Below, one piece after another: positions 45,155 through 54,639 of a DNA stretch of 64,000 bases. Below the pieces are notes generated by a model. The model ran no database searches. It saw nothing but the letters and a program-made list of their open reading frames with translations, and was not told the origin of the DNA. The stretch spans positions 124,001-188,000 of the forward strand of contig CAMKDV010000003.1 in NCBI GenBank assembly GCA_946411385.1, in the 5' to 3' direction. Made by a program: the position numbers and the translations under genes. The DNA is from an uncultured Bacteroidales bacterium. GTDB lineage: Bacteria > Bacteroidota > Bacteroidia > Bacteroidales > Paludibacteraceae. Position 1 is the stretch's first letter. The number at the start of each line of letters is the position of its first letter.

Positions 45155-46426
45155 TTAACGCAACAACTTTTCGTACATTTTTAGTTGTTCATTTTTCATC
45201 ATTACATTATTAATGATATCGACTCTTTTTGTATTTTTCACACACTCACTCACATCACTAAGGATGTGACGGATTTCTTCATCTGTTGGCAAATTACTAT
45301 ATAATTTCTTATGGTCATATTCTAACTCCTCATATATTGCCATACTCTTGTGAGAATTACTACTCATCATAACACAAGGTGTGCCTCCTAACGATGCCAT
45401 AATTGACGGATGCCATCTCCCTGACACATAACATTGAGCACTGGCCAATACTGACATACCAAATAATATATTAGTATGAACATCAATAATTTTGGTGTCA
45501 GTTAGTTCTGCCACCCGTTTAAGAAAGTCTTCTCCTCCACAGGTCTGAACAATCACCACTCTATATTGCCCCTTCAATGCATTTATCAATTTAATATAGC
45601 ACTCTATATATACGTTGTCCTCAACATATCTTTCACGTGACGCAGAACTAACTGCTATATACGGCTTTGAGAAATCAAAAGATTTCCATTGAGATTGCAA
45701 ATCCGGGAAAACAACTCCGGCATATGGAAACATCGCAGCCATAGGAATGTACGAAGAGAACTTCCTCCATGCGAACAATGCATCGGGAACATAAACTATG
45801 TTTTCTGCAATATTGTCTTTGTAATATTTATATGATAACTTATCTCGAGCTGTCACCAGATTACATTTAACACATAGTTCTCTTGTTTGATTAATATCCC
45901 GAATATTTCTCTCCGAAGCTGCCCCATCTGAAAAAACAGAATTCAACAAATAAGTCTTCTTGCCCAGCGATTGTGCCAACGCTAGTATGAATAATATAAA
46001 ATTGAGATCATATCTTGTTCCCTGACGGAAAATAAACGACCCCTCACCATTAATCATTACAGCATCTGCATTATTAACCTTGCTATACAACTCTCGCAAT
46101 GGTTGATATTTATTATAGCACCTCATAAAATTGCTGAGTGACTCAAATGCATTATCAGCTATAAAGTTGGCTTCTTCTTTCTTTTGATACGTTTTTCTCA
46201 AAAGAAATTTTGACAGTACACGTAATACCCTTTCACCGTATATAACAAACTTAGACGGCTTAACCTGTCCCCTATATAGTTCTGGTACATATCCGCTCTT
46301 CATATCTCCATATATGGTGGAGTCTATGACATGATATTCTGATATGATATCATATAGAGCCATACTTGATGCCCTACAGCCATAATTCAATCTCACTCGA
46401 TTATCTGCCACATAACATACTTTCAT
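45155..46426 (-). CDS. Polysaccharide pyruvyl transferase family protein
   Basis: 423 residues of the same family: VRLNYGCRASSMAL near the N terminus, AVMINGEGSFIFRQGT (130-145) in place of the GGGG loop, and CYVSGRWHPSIMASLGGTPCV near residue 340. SGRWHP corresponds to the conserved GxRxH segment. Sequence is well diverged from the preceding copy, so they probably act on different sugars. AT-rich throughout. Confidence 0.8.
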   Translation of the reverse strand: MKVCYVADNRVRLNYGCRASSMALYDIISEYHVIDSTIYGDMKSGYVPELYRGQVKPSKFVIYGERVLRVLSKFLLRKTYQKKEEANFIADNAFESLSNFMRCYNKYQPLRELYSKVNNADAVMINGEGSFIFRQGTRYDLNFILFILALAQSLGKKTYLLNSVFSDGAASERNIRDINQTRELCVKCNLVTARDKLSYKYYKDNIAENIVYVPDALFAWRKFSSYIPMAAMFPYAGVVFPDLQSQWKSFDFSKPYIAVSSASRERYVEDNVYIECYIKLINALKGQYRVVIVQTCGGEDFLKRVAELTDTKIIDVHTNILFGMSVLASAQCYVSGRWHPSIMASLGGTPCVMMSSNSHKSMAIYEELEYDHKKLYSNLPTDEEIRHILSDVSECVKNTKRVDIINNVMMKNEQLKMYEKLLR

Positions 46427-46433
46427 AACGTAC

Positions 46434-48152
46434 CTAATTTATTATTTCATTCTCCATTCTTTCTTCCACACAATACAAATATAGTTTCCAATATGAGGAT
46501 TCGGATTCATATGCACGAATAAATCTCAGACCTGTAATAGACGGGATTGATACAGCCGAAATAATATATTGGCATCCCAAATCCGCCAAGGCATCAACAT
46601 CAATCTCCAATTCGGTAATTGCAAATGTGTCATTTTTACTATGCATAAAATTTTTCCCGTTTTGGGCAGAGAACACATAGCACCTGTTCCCCCACAAATC
46701 AAAATACCCCTTCAATTCTTGATTTTTAGCCAATTCTTTACAAATAATCCTGCGGAATGCATGTTTGTATGACAACGGATAATCTGTAATATATCCATCA
46801 ATACAATAAAAGCCATTGTACTCTGGGATTGCCGGGTAAAGGGCTAAAGACGCAACCTTTACAGACAATCTATCCTTAATATCTAAATCAGCACATATTG
46901 AATCAAATAAATTTTCGGCATAAAATTGTCTGAATGATGGCTCTGCACTATAGGAGGTATTAACAAGTTGCTTCCAGTTTTGTTTTAGTTCCTGATCATG
47001 ACCTATTGTCTTAACCATGAAAAACATTGCTAACGCAATTATCGCCAAATTCGCATTCGTAGAAGCATGTAAAGCCTCATATATATTATTCAACGATATG
47101 GCAAGCATCACATAGCATAGACATGGATACAAGAAATACAACCTATCGAATTGGAAAAACTGAATCTGGGGGATGAAATACGGCAAACAACATTTAGTTA
47201 ATACGACCTCAACAACCATTATCACCCATAATGCACCACATATCCACATGCTTTGTGTTCTCCGGATCAGTAATGATATTACATATAAAAATAGTATAAG
47301 ATACGCAGGGAAAAAACCGGTGTGCATCTGCGAATAAAAAATCCAATTCCACCAATTCCGTAACATCCGGTGAACACCTAAATTTTCTACTCTATTGATT
47401 TCAAAGCGATGCGAAACATACGAAGAATCAATAAACATAGACGTGAACAAATCTATGTTAACAAGCAAATATATAGCACATATCAAAATAAAGCCATATA
47501 TAAAATATCTGTTTATTGATTTGCTTTGCCAATACACATACATGCCATACACAAAGAGGCAGCCACACACAAACACGCCACTCAGGAACAGGTAAGACAT
47601 CAATGCATAATACGTAATTGCTATATATGAGCACAGCACGTACTTCTCGTTCTGAAGGTTTAAGAATGCATATAGCAATAACGGTAATCCCGCCGTTGAG
47701 ACTCCCATACCAACTGCCGAAAAGGATAGTGAAGCAAATGCAAAGGATATCAGTGCTATTACTATCGGATGTAATCCTTGCGCCAAATAACGATACAGCA
47801 ATAGGAACATTCCAACAAATGCTGTTATTCTAACCAGCATGACGCATACTACATATGCCCAATAACTGGGTAATATTGCAAATGGCAATAAGACAAGATT
47901 CCATTCATTTCCAAATGAGGAACGCCTTATTCCACCCATCATTGGTAGAATTGCCTGAGGATTAAATAGTGCATGGTTGTCTTTTAGCAATTTAAGATGA
48001 GCTATAGATATATCCAGGTTATCGGCAACCATAACATATGCATCTTCTCCTAAAAACAGATACGGGAAACACCAAGCAGTTACCAACAGGAGTCCTACCG
48101 CCAATACAATCTTATCGTTATTCATGATATGATGAATAAACAGCCTGCTCAT
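46434..48152 (-). CDS. Multi-pass membrane protein, DUF6044-like (possible GtrC-type transferase)
   Basis: 572 residues, about ten transmembrane helices and a C-terminal soluble domain of about 170 residues. The first loop has LGEDAYVMVADNLDISIAHLKLLKDN, with acidic residues as in GT-C enzymes, and resembles DUF6044. It directly follows genes for a GtrB-like transferase and a GtrA flippase, the order of O-antigen glucosylation operons in which the third gene adds the lipid-linked sugar in the periplasm. An ATG at 48125 is an alternative start. Confidence 0.6.
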   Translation of the reverse strand: MSRLFIHHIMNNDKIVLAVGLLLVTAWCFPYLFLGEDAYVMVADNLDISIAHLKLLKDNHALFNPQAILPMMGGIRRSSFGNEWNLVLLPFAILPSYWAYVVCVMLVRITAFVGMFLLLYRYLAQGLHPIVIALISFAFASLSFSAVGMGVSTAGLPLLLYAFLNLQNEKYVLCSYIAITYYALMSYLFLSGVFVCGCLFVYGMYVYWQSKSINRYFIYGFILICAIYLLVNIDLFTSMFIDSSYVSHRFEINRVENLGVHRMLRNWWNWIFYSQMHTGFFPAYLILFLYVISLLIRRTQSMWICGALWVIMVVEVVLTKCCLPYFIPQIQFFQFDRLYFLYPCLCYVMLAISLNNIYEALHASTNANLAIIALAMFFMVKTIGHDQELKQNWKQLVNTSYSAEPSFRQFYAENLFDSICADLDIKDRLSVKVASLALYPAIPEYNGFYCIDGYITDYPLSYKHAFRRIICKELAKNQELKGYFDLWGNRCYVFSAQNGKNFMHSKNDTFAITELEIDVDALADLGCQYIISAVSIPSITGLRFIRAYESESSYWKLYLYCVEERMENEIIN

Positions 48153-48167
48153 CCGGTTACTGATGCA

Positions 48168-49103
48168 TTAATCAAAATTTATTCTTTCCTTCTCAATCAC
48201 CAACGGCCGTTTCCTGACTTGAGTATGTATGGCACCGATATACTCCCCCAAGATGCCGATAAATATCAGTTGCACCGCAGAAAAGAAGAATAAGCCTATT
48301 ACCAAAGGTGCATTACCTACTTGGAAACTATCCCAGTAGCACAACTTGTATATAAAGTAGAACAACGCGACCGCCAAACTCAATGCTGCAATCGCAAAAC
48401 CGATAAACGTAGCCAGTCGCAATGGCACCTTGCTATGGTTAACAAAGCCTAACATCGCTATGTCCCACAGCGTATAGAAGTTATTCTTCGTCTTACCGTG
48501 TTTACGCTTCGGTTGCGTGAAGTACACTTCACCGATATCTCCGCCATACTCTGCCACAAAGCCACGCAAATACGGATACGGGTCATCCGTTTCACGCAAC
48601 AAATCCACAAATGACCTGTCGTACAACCCGAATCCGGTAAAGTTATCAATCAGCGGTGTCTCAGACATCTTGCGCACCAGAGTATAGAACAACTTACGGA
48701 TACCGTACATAATCGGATTCTCCTTGCTCTTGTTCTTCACTCCGACAACCACCTTATGCCCTTGCTCCCATTTCTTCAGGAACTCTGGGATCAACTCAGG
48801 TGGGTCTTGCAAGTCCGCCACCATCAGCATTACTGCATCGCCATAGCACTGCTTGAGTCCATAGAACGGAGAACGGATGTGACCGAAGTTCATCGCATTG
48901 ACAATCACCTTTACATGCTTGTCCTGTGCTGCAATGCGACGCAATATATCCACGGTGTTATCCGTCGAAGCGTTGTCAATGAACACATGTTCGAACTCAT
49001 ACTTGTCCTTGAGCAATTCAAACTGCGCCTTCACCCGTTGGCAGAGTTCTTCCACATTCCCCTCCTCATTATAGCAGGGCGTTAATATACTTATTTTCTT
49101 CAT
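48168..49103 (-). CDS. GtrB/DPM1-like polyprenyl-phosphate glycosyltransferase (GT2)
   Basis: 311 residues. ISILTPCYNEEGNVEEL, IDNASTDNT and MVADLQDPPE (DxD within ADLQDPP) are typical of the GtrB/ArnC/DPM1 group. Two C-terminal transmembrane helices (about 230-255 and 265-290) anchor it. It transfers a sugar from UDP or GDP donor to undecaprenyl phosphate on the cytoplasmic side. Starts 5 bp after gtrA. Confidence 0.88.
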   Translation of the reverse strand: MKKISILTPCYNEEGNVEELCQRVKAQFELLKDKYEFEHVFIDNASTDNTVDILRRIAAQDKHVKVIVNAMNFGHIRSPFYGLKQCYGDAVMLMVADLQDPPELIPEFLKKWEQGHKVVVGVKNKSKENPIMYGIRKLFYTLVRKMSETPLIDNFTGFGLYDRSFVDLLRETDDPYPYLRGFVAEYGGDIGEVYFTQPKRKHGKTKNNFYTLWDIAMLGFVNHSKVPLRLATFIGFAIAALSLAVALFYFIYKLCYWDSFQVGNAPLVIGLFFFSAVQLIFIGILGEYIGAIHTQVRKRPLVIEKERINFD

Positions 49104-49108
49104 ATCAT

Positions 49109-49501
49109 TTATTTTCTAAACACAATCAGTTTTTGAAAGAAAAACGAGAACAGCGCTGTGACAACTATTGCTATAAATCCGCTTATATACTGGTTTACAG
49201 ATGTAAACTGCGTAAAGAGTTTTATGATTCCCACATTGATAAAGTATGCTAATACATAGCACAGCACAAAGCGGAAGAACAGCCGGTTATTAGGATTCTC
49301 GAATACTAAAACTCCGATGGTCTTGAAATTAAATAGTACTCCCAACACATTTGACACCAGCGTAGCCCACCAATAACTCAGTCCGAGCCAGATCATCAGG
49401 CAGTACACACCGTATCCAAATGCAGTATTCAGCACTCCGACAAAGATGAACCGGATAAACCGGCTGTCTATTTGTTGCCATATTTTCGCTATGCGTGGCA
49501 C
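49109..49501 (-). CDS. gtrA: GtrA-family membrane protein
   Basis: 130 residues with four transmembrane helices and the FIRFIFVGVLNTAFGYGVYCLMIWLG opening of GtrA. It flips or presents undecaprenyl-phosphate sugars made by GtrB. The ATG at 49501 is the base immediately before the transketolase stop (49502), so translation is coupled. Next gene is the GtrB-like transferase. Confidence 0.88.
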   Translation of the reverse strand: MPRIAKIWQQIDSRFIRFIFVGVLNTAFGYGVYCLMIWLGLSYWWATLVSNVLGVLFNFKTIGVLVFENPNNRLFFRFVLCYVLAYFINVGIIKLFTQFTSVNQYISGFIAIVVTALFSFFFQKLIVFRK

Positions 49502-50404
49502 TTATAATTTCAAACCTTCTACTTCGCGCAAATAATTCTGATTACCGACAACTCCCACAAACTCATCGGGTATCGCAATGCATTTCACCTTTGGATAGTT
49601 TGCAACTCCTCCGGCAGCGTACAGATCATTCAATTGCTCCACGATTGCCGATCCCATACCGCAGGAACGTTGGTGTTCCTCGATAGTAATCAGCCCATCA
49701 GGATAACGAGCCACAATGTCTTGCAAGCTTTTCATATTCAGCGGTTTCACGAACGGCACACTATACAAGTCGTACGGCAGTCGCTCCGTTTCAATCTGCT
49801 GCTTGGCACTTGCCAATATATTGCCACAAGCCATCACGGCTTTCGCATTACCCTCCTTTTGCATCACAGGCACTATGTCGCCTATTTTCAAATCCAACTT
49901 CGCCTCGGCATGGGCAATCTTCTCTCCGGCTTTTCCCAAACGGATATACATCGGTCCTTCATAGTTCGCCGACAATGTCGCAATCGCACGTGCCTCAATC
50001 GGATCACCCGGAGTACAAACTACCATGTTCGGTATCGTACGAAGTGCACCAATATCTTCCGTCGCTTGGTGGGTGGCGCCTAAACTGCCATATGCATATC
50101 CGGCTCCAACAGATACCACCTTAACATTCGCCTTATGATACGCTATATCATTCCGTATCTGCTCCAAGCACCGCAGCGTCGGAAAACTGCCTATTGAATA
50201 AATGTACACATTATATCCCGTCATCGCCAATCCGGCTGCCATTCCTGCCATATTCTGTTCTGCAATACCGGCATTGATGAATCGATCCGGAAACTCCTCT
50301 GCAAATGGTTCTACCACATGATATCCTAAGTCTCCGACAACCAGACACACGCGTTCATTATGACGCGCTTCCTCCAATAACTGATTGATAAATGCCGTTC
50401 TCAT
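49502..50404 (-). CDS. Transketolase, C-terminal (pyrimidine/transketolase_C) subunit
   Basis: 300 residues: a Transket_pyr domain (VCLVVGDLGYHV, ERFINAGIAEQNMAGMAAGLA with catalytic Glu in GIAEQN) and a transketolase C domain. The enzyme is split into two subunits, as in many Bacteroidetes, but this pair sits inside the sugar-nucleotide genes. It transfers two-carbon ketol units via thiamine diphosphate. Overlaps the N-terminal subunit by 4 bp (ATGA), consistent with a stoichiometric complex. Confidence 0.85.
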   Translation of the reverse strand: MRTAFINQLLEEARHNERVCLVVGDLGYHVVEPFAEEFPDRFINAGIAEQNMAGMAAGLAMTGYNVYIYSIGSFPTLRCLEQIRNDIAYHKANVKVVSVGAGYAYGSLGATHQATEDIGALRTIPNMVVCTPGDPIEARAIATLSANYEGPMYIRLGKAGEKIAHAEAKLDLKIGDIVPVMQKEGNAKAVMACGNILASAKQQIETERLPYDLYSVPFVKPLNMKSLQDIVARYPDGLITIEEHQRSCGMGSAIVEQLNDLYAAGGVANYPKVKCIAIPDEFVGVVGNQNYLREVEGLKL

Positions 50405-51240
50405 GCCAGTTCCTCCAATGCTTGTTTCAGTTCATCATCTTTCGGTGCGCTGTAATGGAACTTCAAGTTATGCTCCATAAAGCTCACACCTTTACCTTTA
50501 ATCGTATTGGCCACAATTACTTTTGGCTTACCCGAACGGTTCATAAGGTTTTCCAACGCATTCACAATAGCTTCAATATTATTTCCGTCAATCTCCTCCA
50601 CATCCCAATTGAATGCGCGCAACTTATCAGCCATCGGGTCGAGCGATAGCACATCCTTTGTGTCACCCAATGCTTGCATCTGATTCTTATCAATTATCAG
50701 ATACAGATTATCCAACCGATGATGTGCTGCAAAGGCAATCGCTTCCCAGTTCGAACCTTCATCCATTTCGCCATCGCCTACCAGGCAATAGACTTTGAAA
50801 TTCTTGCCGCTCTTCTTGGCACCCAATGCCATACCGCATGCCACAGGCAAACCATGTCCCAAACTGCCGGTAGACAGCTCTACACCCGGAAGTGTATGGG
50901 TGGCATGCGCATAATAGTGCGTACCATTCTGCGCAAAGTTCTTCAGCAACTCATCTCGATCCAGAATCCCCACTTCTGCCAGCATCGCATACAGACTTGC
51001 GCAACAATGACCTTTGCTCAAGATAAACCGATCACGTTCAGGACTCTCGGCCTTCACTTTCTCCACGTCTATATACTCCGAATAGAGTACAGCCAAGATG
51101 TCTGCCATCGACAATGCTCCGGCAGAATGCGACTCATTCACATTATGCGCCAATGTCAACGCCAATGCACGAGCACGATTCGCAATCGCGTGTAATTCGT
51201 CTATTCGCTCACTCTTTAACTCCTTCATCCTTTCACTCAT
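50401..51240 (-). CDS. Transketolase, N-terminal (thiamine diphosphate) subunit
   Basis: 279 residues. GDGEMDEGSNWEA (GDG) with downstream IIDKNQ forms the thiamine diphosphate/Mg motif. The first residues MSERMKELKSERIDEL are read from a GAATGAA-type repeat region; an ATG at 51228 would omit four residues. Overlaps the SDR stop by 8 bp. Together with the C-terminal subunit and rfbFGH it may install a branched carbon on a CDP-sugar. A second, housekeeping transketolase is expected elsewhere in the genome. Confidence 0.85.
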   Translation of the reverse strand: MSERMKELKSERIDELHAIANRARALALTLAHNVNESHSAGALSMADILAVLYSEYIDVEKVKAESPERDRFILSKGHCCASLYAMLAEVGILDRDELLKNFAQNGTHYYAHATHTLPGVELSTGSLGHGLPVACGMALGAKKSGKNFKVYCLVGDGEMDEGSNWEAIAFAAHHRLDNLYLIIDKNQMQALGDTKDVLSLDPMADKLRAFNWDVEEIDGNNIEAIVNALENLMNRSGKPKVIVANTIKGKGVSFMEHNLKFHYSAPKDDELKQALEELA

Positions 51241-52135
51241 TTATAATTGATTCTATAACGCCATCAAAACTATGATACGGCATATTGCCTATTGTAGCAT
51301 GCAACTTTATCATATTGGGTTGCAGCGAAACAACGGTATTGGACGATGGTATCGCGCCATAATGCAATTCGCTATTCGTCTTCGTCAACGCTCGCATACG
51401 TTCGATGAACAACTTCAGTGGATGCGAATCATCCGATGCGATATTGTATATTCCGTTCTCAAACTGCTCCGTCTGCATGCCATAGTCACACAAGCGCTTA
51501 ATCATCTCCGCAGCATCCGGTGCGTACAAGAAATTCCAATTCTGCGTACATGCACTCAAATCAATCGGCGCATTCCGCTTCATCTTATCAAGGCACGACA
51601 TCACCAAGGTGTACGGATGATCATACTCACCAAACAAACTGAAGATGCGCAGATGGATATATTTCATGCCTAACTCATTTGCCAGTGTCGAACACTCCTT
51701 CCATACTTGCAATTTAGCCTTGCCATACTCCGAGAATGGCTCACAAGGCATATCTTCTTTCTGCGGCTCAAAAGTACTGCCATATTCAGCTTGCGATCCT
51801 GCCATTACGAACAATTTACAACCCATCGCATGAGCAGAACGCAAGGCGTCTTTTGCATACGTTACGTTCCGCTGCTGCACCTCCGGATTATTGCGTCCTT
51901 CATGACCGGTACCATCCCATGCCAAGTGGATGAACACATCCGCTTTTACAATCCGCTCCGACAAGGCTGCATATTCTGATAATTGCAGTTCGATAGGCTC
52001 ACATTGCTCGCGCACCTCGGCACGCAACTTACCTGCATCGCGGCATACGGCATACACCTCTGCCCCACTCTGCGCAAGCGTTCGAATCAACTCCTGCCCA
52101 AGAAAACTCGTTGCTCCTGTAATTACGTATTTCAT
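51233..52135 (-). CDS. NAD(P)-dependent SDR of the CDP-sugar pathway
   Basis: 300 residues. VITGATSFLGQ (4-14), AGSQAEYGS and EYGKAKLQVW (YxxxK) are extended-SDR landmarks. In place between rfbH and the transketolase genes it probably reduces a CDP-4-keto-dideoxysugar, as abequose or paratose synthases do, or processes a branched product. The intergenic repeat at 52138-52165 separates it from rfbH. Exact stereochemistry unknown. Confidence 0.75.
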   Translation of the reverse strand: MKYVITGATSFLGQELIRTLAQSGAEVYAVCRDAGKLRAEVREQCEPIELQLSEYAALSERIVKADVFIHLAWDGTGHEGRNNPEVQQRNVTYAKDALRSAHAMGCKLFVMAGSQAEYGSTFEPQKEDMPCEPFSEYGKAKLQVWKECSTLANELGMKYIHLRIFSLFGEYDHPYTLVMSCLDKMKRNAPIDLSACTQNWNFLYAPDAAEMIKRLCDYGMQTEQFENGIYNIASDDSHPLKLFIERMRALTKTNSELHYGAIPSSNTVVSLQPNMIKLHATIGNMPYHSFDGVIESIINE

Positions 52136-52137
52136 CC

Positions 52138-52165
52138 GTTCATTCGTTCAACGTTCATTCGTTCA
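52138..52165. repeat. 28-bp GTTCATTC-type repeat, copy A
   Basis: Two tandem near-units built on GTTCATTCGTTCAAC, identical over 28 bp to copy B at 54605-54632. The last three bases form the rfbH stop codon. Sits in the gap between rfbH and the SDR. Confidence 0.75.
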
Positions 52166-53503
52166 CTCCTTACCGCAATACTCTCGTATGGAGGTGATCA
52201 TCCAATCAATCATCTCATCCGTCATACCGGGATAGACGCCAATCCAGAAGCCGTTATTCATCACAAAGTCCGTCATCCGCAGTTCACCCACCACGCGATA
52301 ACCTTCCCCACTCTTGCGCATCTCGTCAAATGCCGGGTGCTTAATCAGATTACCGGCAAACAGGTTACGCGTCTGAATCTTACGGCTCTCCAAGAAACTC
52401 GTCAACTCATTGCGCGTGAATCCGGCATCGTCCTTCACCGCAATCAGGAACCCAAACCAACTCGGATTGCTGTTTGCTTCCGCTTCCGGCAAAATCAACT
52501 GCTCCACGTTCTTCAATCCCTCATGCAAACGTGCCCAGTTCTTACGACGCGCAGCCACAATCGTATCCAGTTTCTCCAACTGTGCACAACCAATAGCCGC
52601 TTGCATGTCCGTGATCTTCAGGTTGAACCCGAAATGGCTATAGACATATTTATGGTCATACCCTTGCGGCAACTCGCCGAACTGCCCCGTAAAACGCATC
52701 TTACACGTGTTATCCACACCTCCGACGCACCAGCAATCGCGTCCCCAATCGCGGAACGAACGGACGATCTTATCCAGCAGTGCATCGTTGGTATAAACAG
52801 CGCCACCCTCACCCATCGTCATGTGATGCGGAGGATAGAAACTACTTGTGCCAATATGCCCCCACGTACCGGTTTTCTTGGTCACTCCGTCAATCGAATA
52901 TTCCGAGCCCAACGCGTCACAATTGTCCTCAATCAGCCACAAGCCATGCTTGTCGCAAAATGCCTTCACTGCTTTGATATTGAACGGATTACCCAACGAG
53001 TGTGCTAACATCACAGCCTTTGTCTTGTCGCTGTAAGCAGCCTCCAGTTGGTTCACGTCGATGTCGAATCCCGGCAATGCCACATCCACGAACACCGGCA
53101 CAGCGCCGAACTGAATAATCGGGTTCACTGTCGTCGGGAATCCTGCTGCCACAGTAATCACTTCATCCCCACGTTTGATGGCTTTGTCACCAAGTTTCGG
53201 CGAAGTCAAGGCATAGAATGCCAACAGGTTCGCACTACTGCCTGAGTTGCACACCGCGCAATGCTTCACGCCCAACCAGTTCGCCAGACGCGTCTCGAAC
53301 TTATGCGCCCATGGACCGGCTGTAAGCCAGAAATCCAACGACGAATCCACGAGGTTCACCACCTCCGCATCATCGAAGTACCGTCCGCCATAGTTCACAA
53401 ACGTCTCTCCTGGTTTGAACTCCTTCTTCACCCCATGTACCTCGCGGTAGTACTCGCGAGTGAGATCTAATATCTGTTGTTTTAGTTCTTGTTTCTTATC
53501 CAT
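52163..53503 (-). CDS. rfbH: CDP-4-keto-6-deoxy-D-glucose 3-dehydrase (E1)
   Basis: 446 residues, DegT/DnrJ fold. PMP-dependent dehydrase that removes the 3-hydroxyl from CDP-4-keto-6-deoxyglucose. The usual Schiff-base Lys is replaced by His (SSFYPPHHMTMGEGG, His226/227), as in known E1. Cysteines C195, C257, C259 and C267 match the CxCx7C plus upstream Cys pattern of its [2Fe-2S] cluster. The partner reductase (E3, RfbI) is not in the window. Neighbours rfbG and rfbF complete the upstream steps. Confidence 0.93.
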   Translation of the reverse strand: MDKKQELKQQILDLTREYYREVHGVKKEFKPGETFVNYGGRYFDDAEVVNLVDSSLDFWLTAGPWAHKFETRLANWLGVKHCAVCNSGSSANLLAFYALTSPKLGDKAIKRGDEVITVAAGFPTTVNPIIQFGAVPVFVDVALPGFDIDVNQLEAAYSDKTKAVMLAHSLGNPFNIKAVKAFCDKHGLWLIEDNCDALGSEYSIDGVTKKTGTWGHIGTSSFYPPHHMTMGEGGAVYTNDALLDKIVRSFRDWGRDCWCVGGVDNTCKMRFTGQFGELPQGYDHKYVYSHFGFNLKITDMQAAIGCAQLEKLDTIVAARRKNWARLHEGLKNVEQLILPEAEANSNPSWFGFLIAVKDDAGFTRNELTSFLESRKIQTRNLFAGNLIKHPAFDEMRKSGEGYRVVGELRMTDFVMNNGFWIGVYPGMTDEMIDWMITSIREYCGKE

Positions 53504-53528
53504 AAAATTTCAAATGTAAAATGTCAAA

Positions 53529-54599
53529 TTACAAATTCGCAAAACGCTTTATTTCTTCAACGCATAATTCATATACGTTTTGCGATTGGTATCGCTTATA
53601 CCAATCAGCCGTTAACTCAATTGCCTCTTTCGTACTCAGCTTTGGCTCCCATCCAAGCCGTGTCTGTGCTTTGGTGATATCGAGCATCAGCAGATTTGCT
53701 TCATGGACTGCATTGGGTTCGGTTTGGTCAAGCAGTGTACCCTTACCGTATGCCTCTGTCAGCATCGATGCCACATCCCATACCGGCACTACCGCATCCA
53801 TCTTCGGACCGAAGTTCCAACCTTCGCAGTATTTCGTCGGTTCTTCCCACATCTTCTGCGCTAGCAGCATATATCCGCTCAATGGCTCTAATACATGCTG
53901 CCACGGACGCACCGCATGACGGTTACGTATTGCTATCGGTTGTCCGGCTTCTATTGCACGGATGCAATCGGGGATGATTCTGTCCTTTGCCCAATCGCCA
54001 CCACCAATCACGTTTCCGGCTCGGACAGATGCAATTGCCTTGCCGTGCTTCGCATACTTGTCCGGATGCATAAACGAGCGTCGCCAACTGCTGATCGCTA
54101 TCTCGCAAGCACCCTTGCTGCTGCTGTACGGATCATATCCTCCCATCGGTTCGTCCTCAGTATAAGCATGGTTCTGTTCGCGGTTCTCGTAACACTTGTC
54201 GGTAGTGATCATCACAGCAACCTTGGCACTCTTGCAATGCCGAAACGCTTCCATCACGTTAATCGTACCCATCACGTTCGTCTGCCAAGTATCCACCGGC
54301 TCGTCATAACTAAACCGCACCAACGGTTGCGCAGCGAGATGGAACACTATCTCAGGCTGATACTCCTCAAATATGCGCCGCATAGCAGCAGCATCACGGA
54401 TGTCTGCACGCAAATCAGCCTTGATTTTAGAGCCGATTCCAGATAACACGAAGTTATCTTTGAGCGTACTAGGCTCTAGTGCCACACCTATCACCTCCGC
54501 ACCTAACTCATGCAGCCAGATACTCAACCACGAGCCTTTGAAACCAGTATGACCGGTGATTAATACGCGTTTACCCTTATAGGAATTATCGAAAGTCAT
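53529..54599 (-). CDS. rfbG: CDP-glucose 4,6-dehydratase
   Basis: 356-residue extended SDR. VLITGHTGFKGSWLSIWL (13-30), VAVMITTDKCYEN with catalytic Thr-Asp-Lys and YDPYSSSKGACE (YxxxK) are exactly those of RfbG. Converts CDP-glucose to CDP-4-keto-6-deoxyglucose. Lies between rfbH and rfbF with short gaps; a 28-bp repeat (54605-54632) separates it from rfbF. Confidence 0.95.
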   Translation of the reverse strand: MTFDNSYKGKRVLITGHTGFKGSWLSIWLHELGAEVIGVALEPSTLKDNFVLSGIGSKIKADLRADIRDAAAMRRIFEEYQPEIVFHLAAQPLVRFSYDEPVDTWQTNVMGTINVMEAFRHCKSAKVAVMITTDKCYENREQNHAYTEDEPMGGYDPYSSSKGACEIAISSWRRSFMHPDKYAKHGKAIASVRAGNVIGGGDWAKDRIIPDCIRAIEAGQPIAIRNRHAVRPWQHVLEPLSGYMLLAQKMWEEPTKYCEGWNFGPKMDAVVPVWDVASMLTEAYGKGTLLDQTEPNAVHEANLLMLDITKAQTRLGWEPKLSTKEAIELTADWYKRYQSQNVYELCVEEIKRFANL

Positions 54600-54604
54600 A
54601 AATT

Positions 54605-54632
54605 GTTCATTCGTTCAACGTTCATTCGTTCA
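54605..54632. repeat. 28-bp GTTCATTC-type repeat, copy B
   Basis: Identical to copy A over 28 bp, in the gap between rfbF and rfbG. A related degenerate run occurs inside fkbH near 61872-61906, read as NELTNEGVNDL. Confidence 0.75.
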
Positions 54633-54639
54633 TTCTTTA

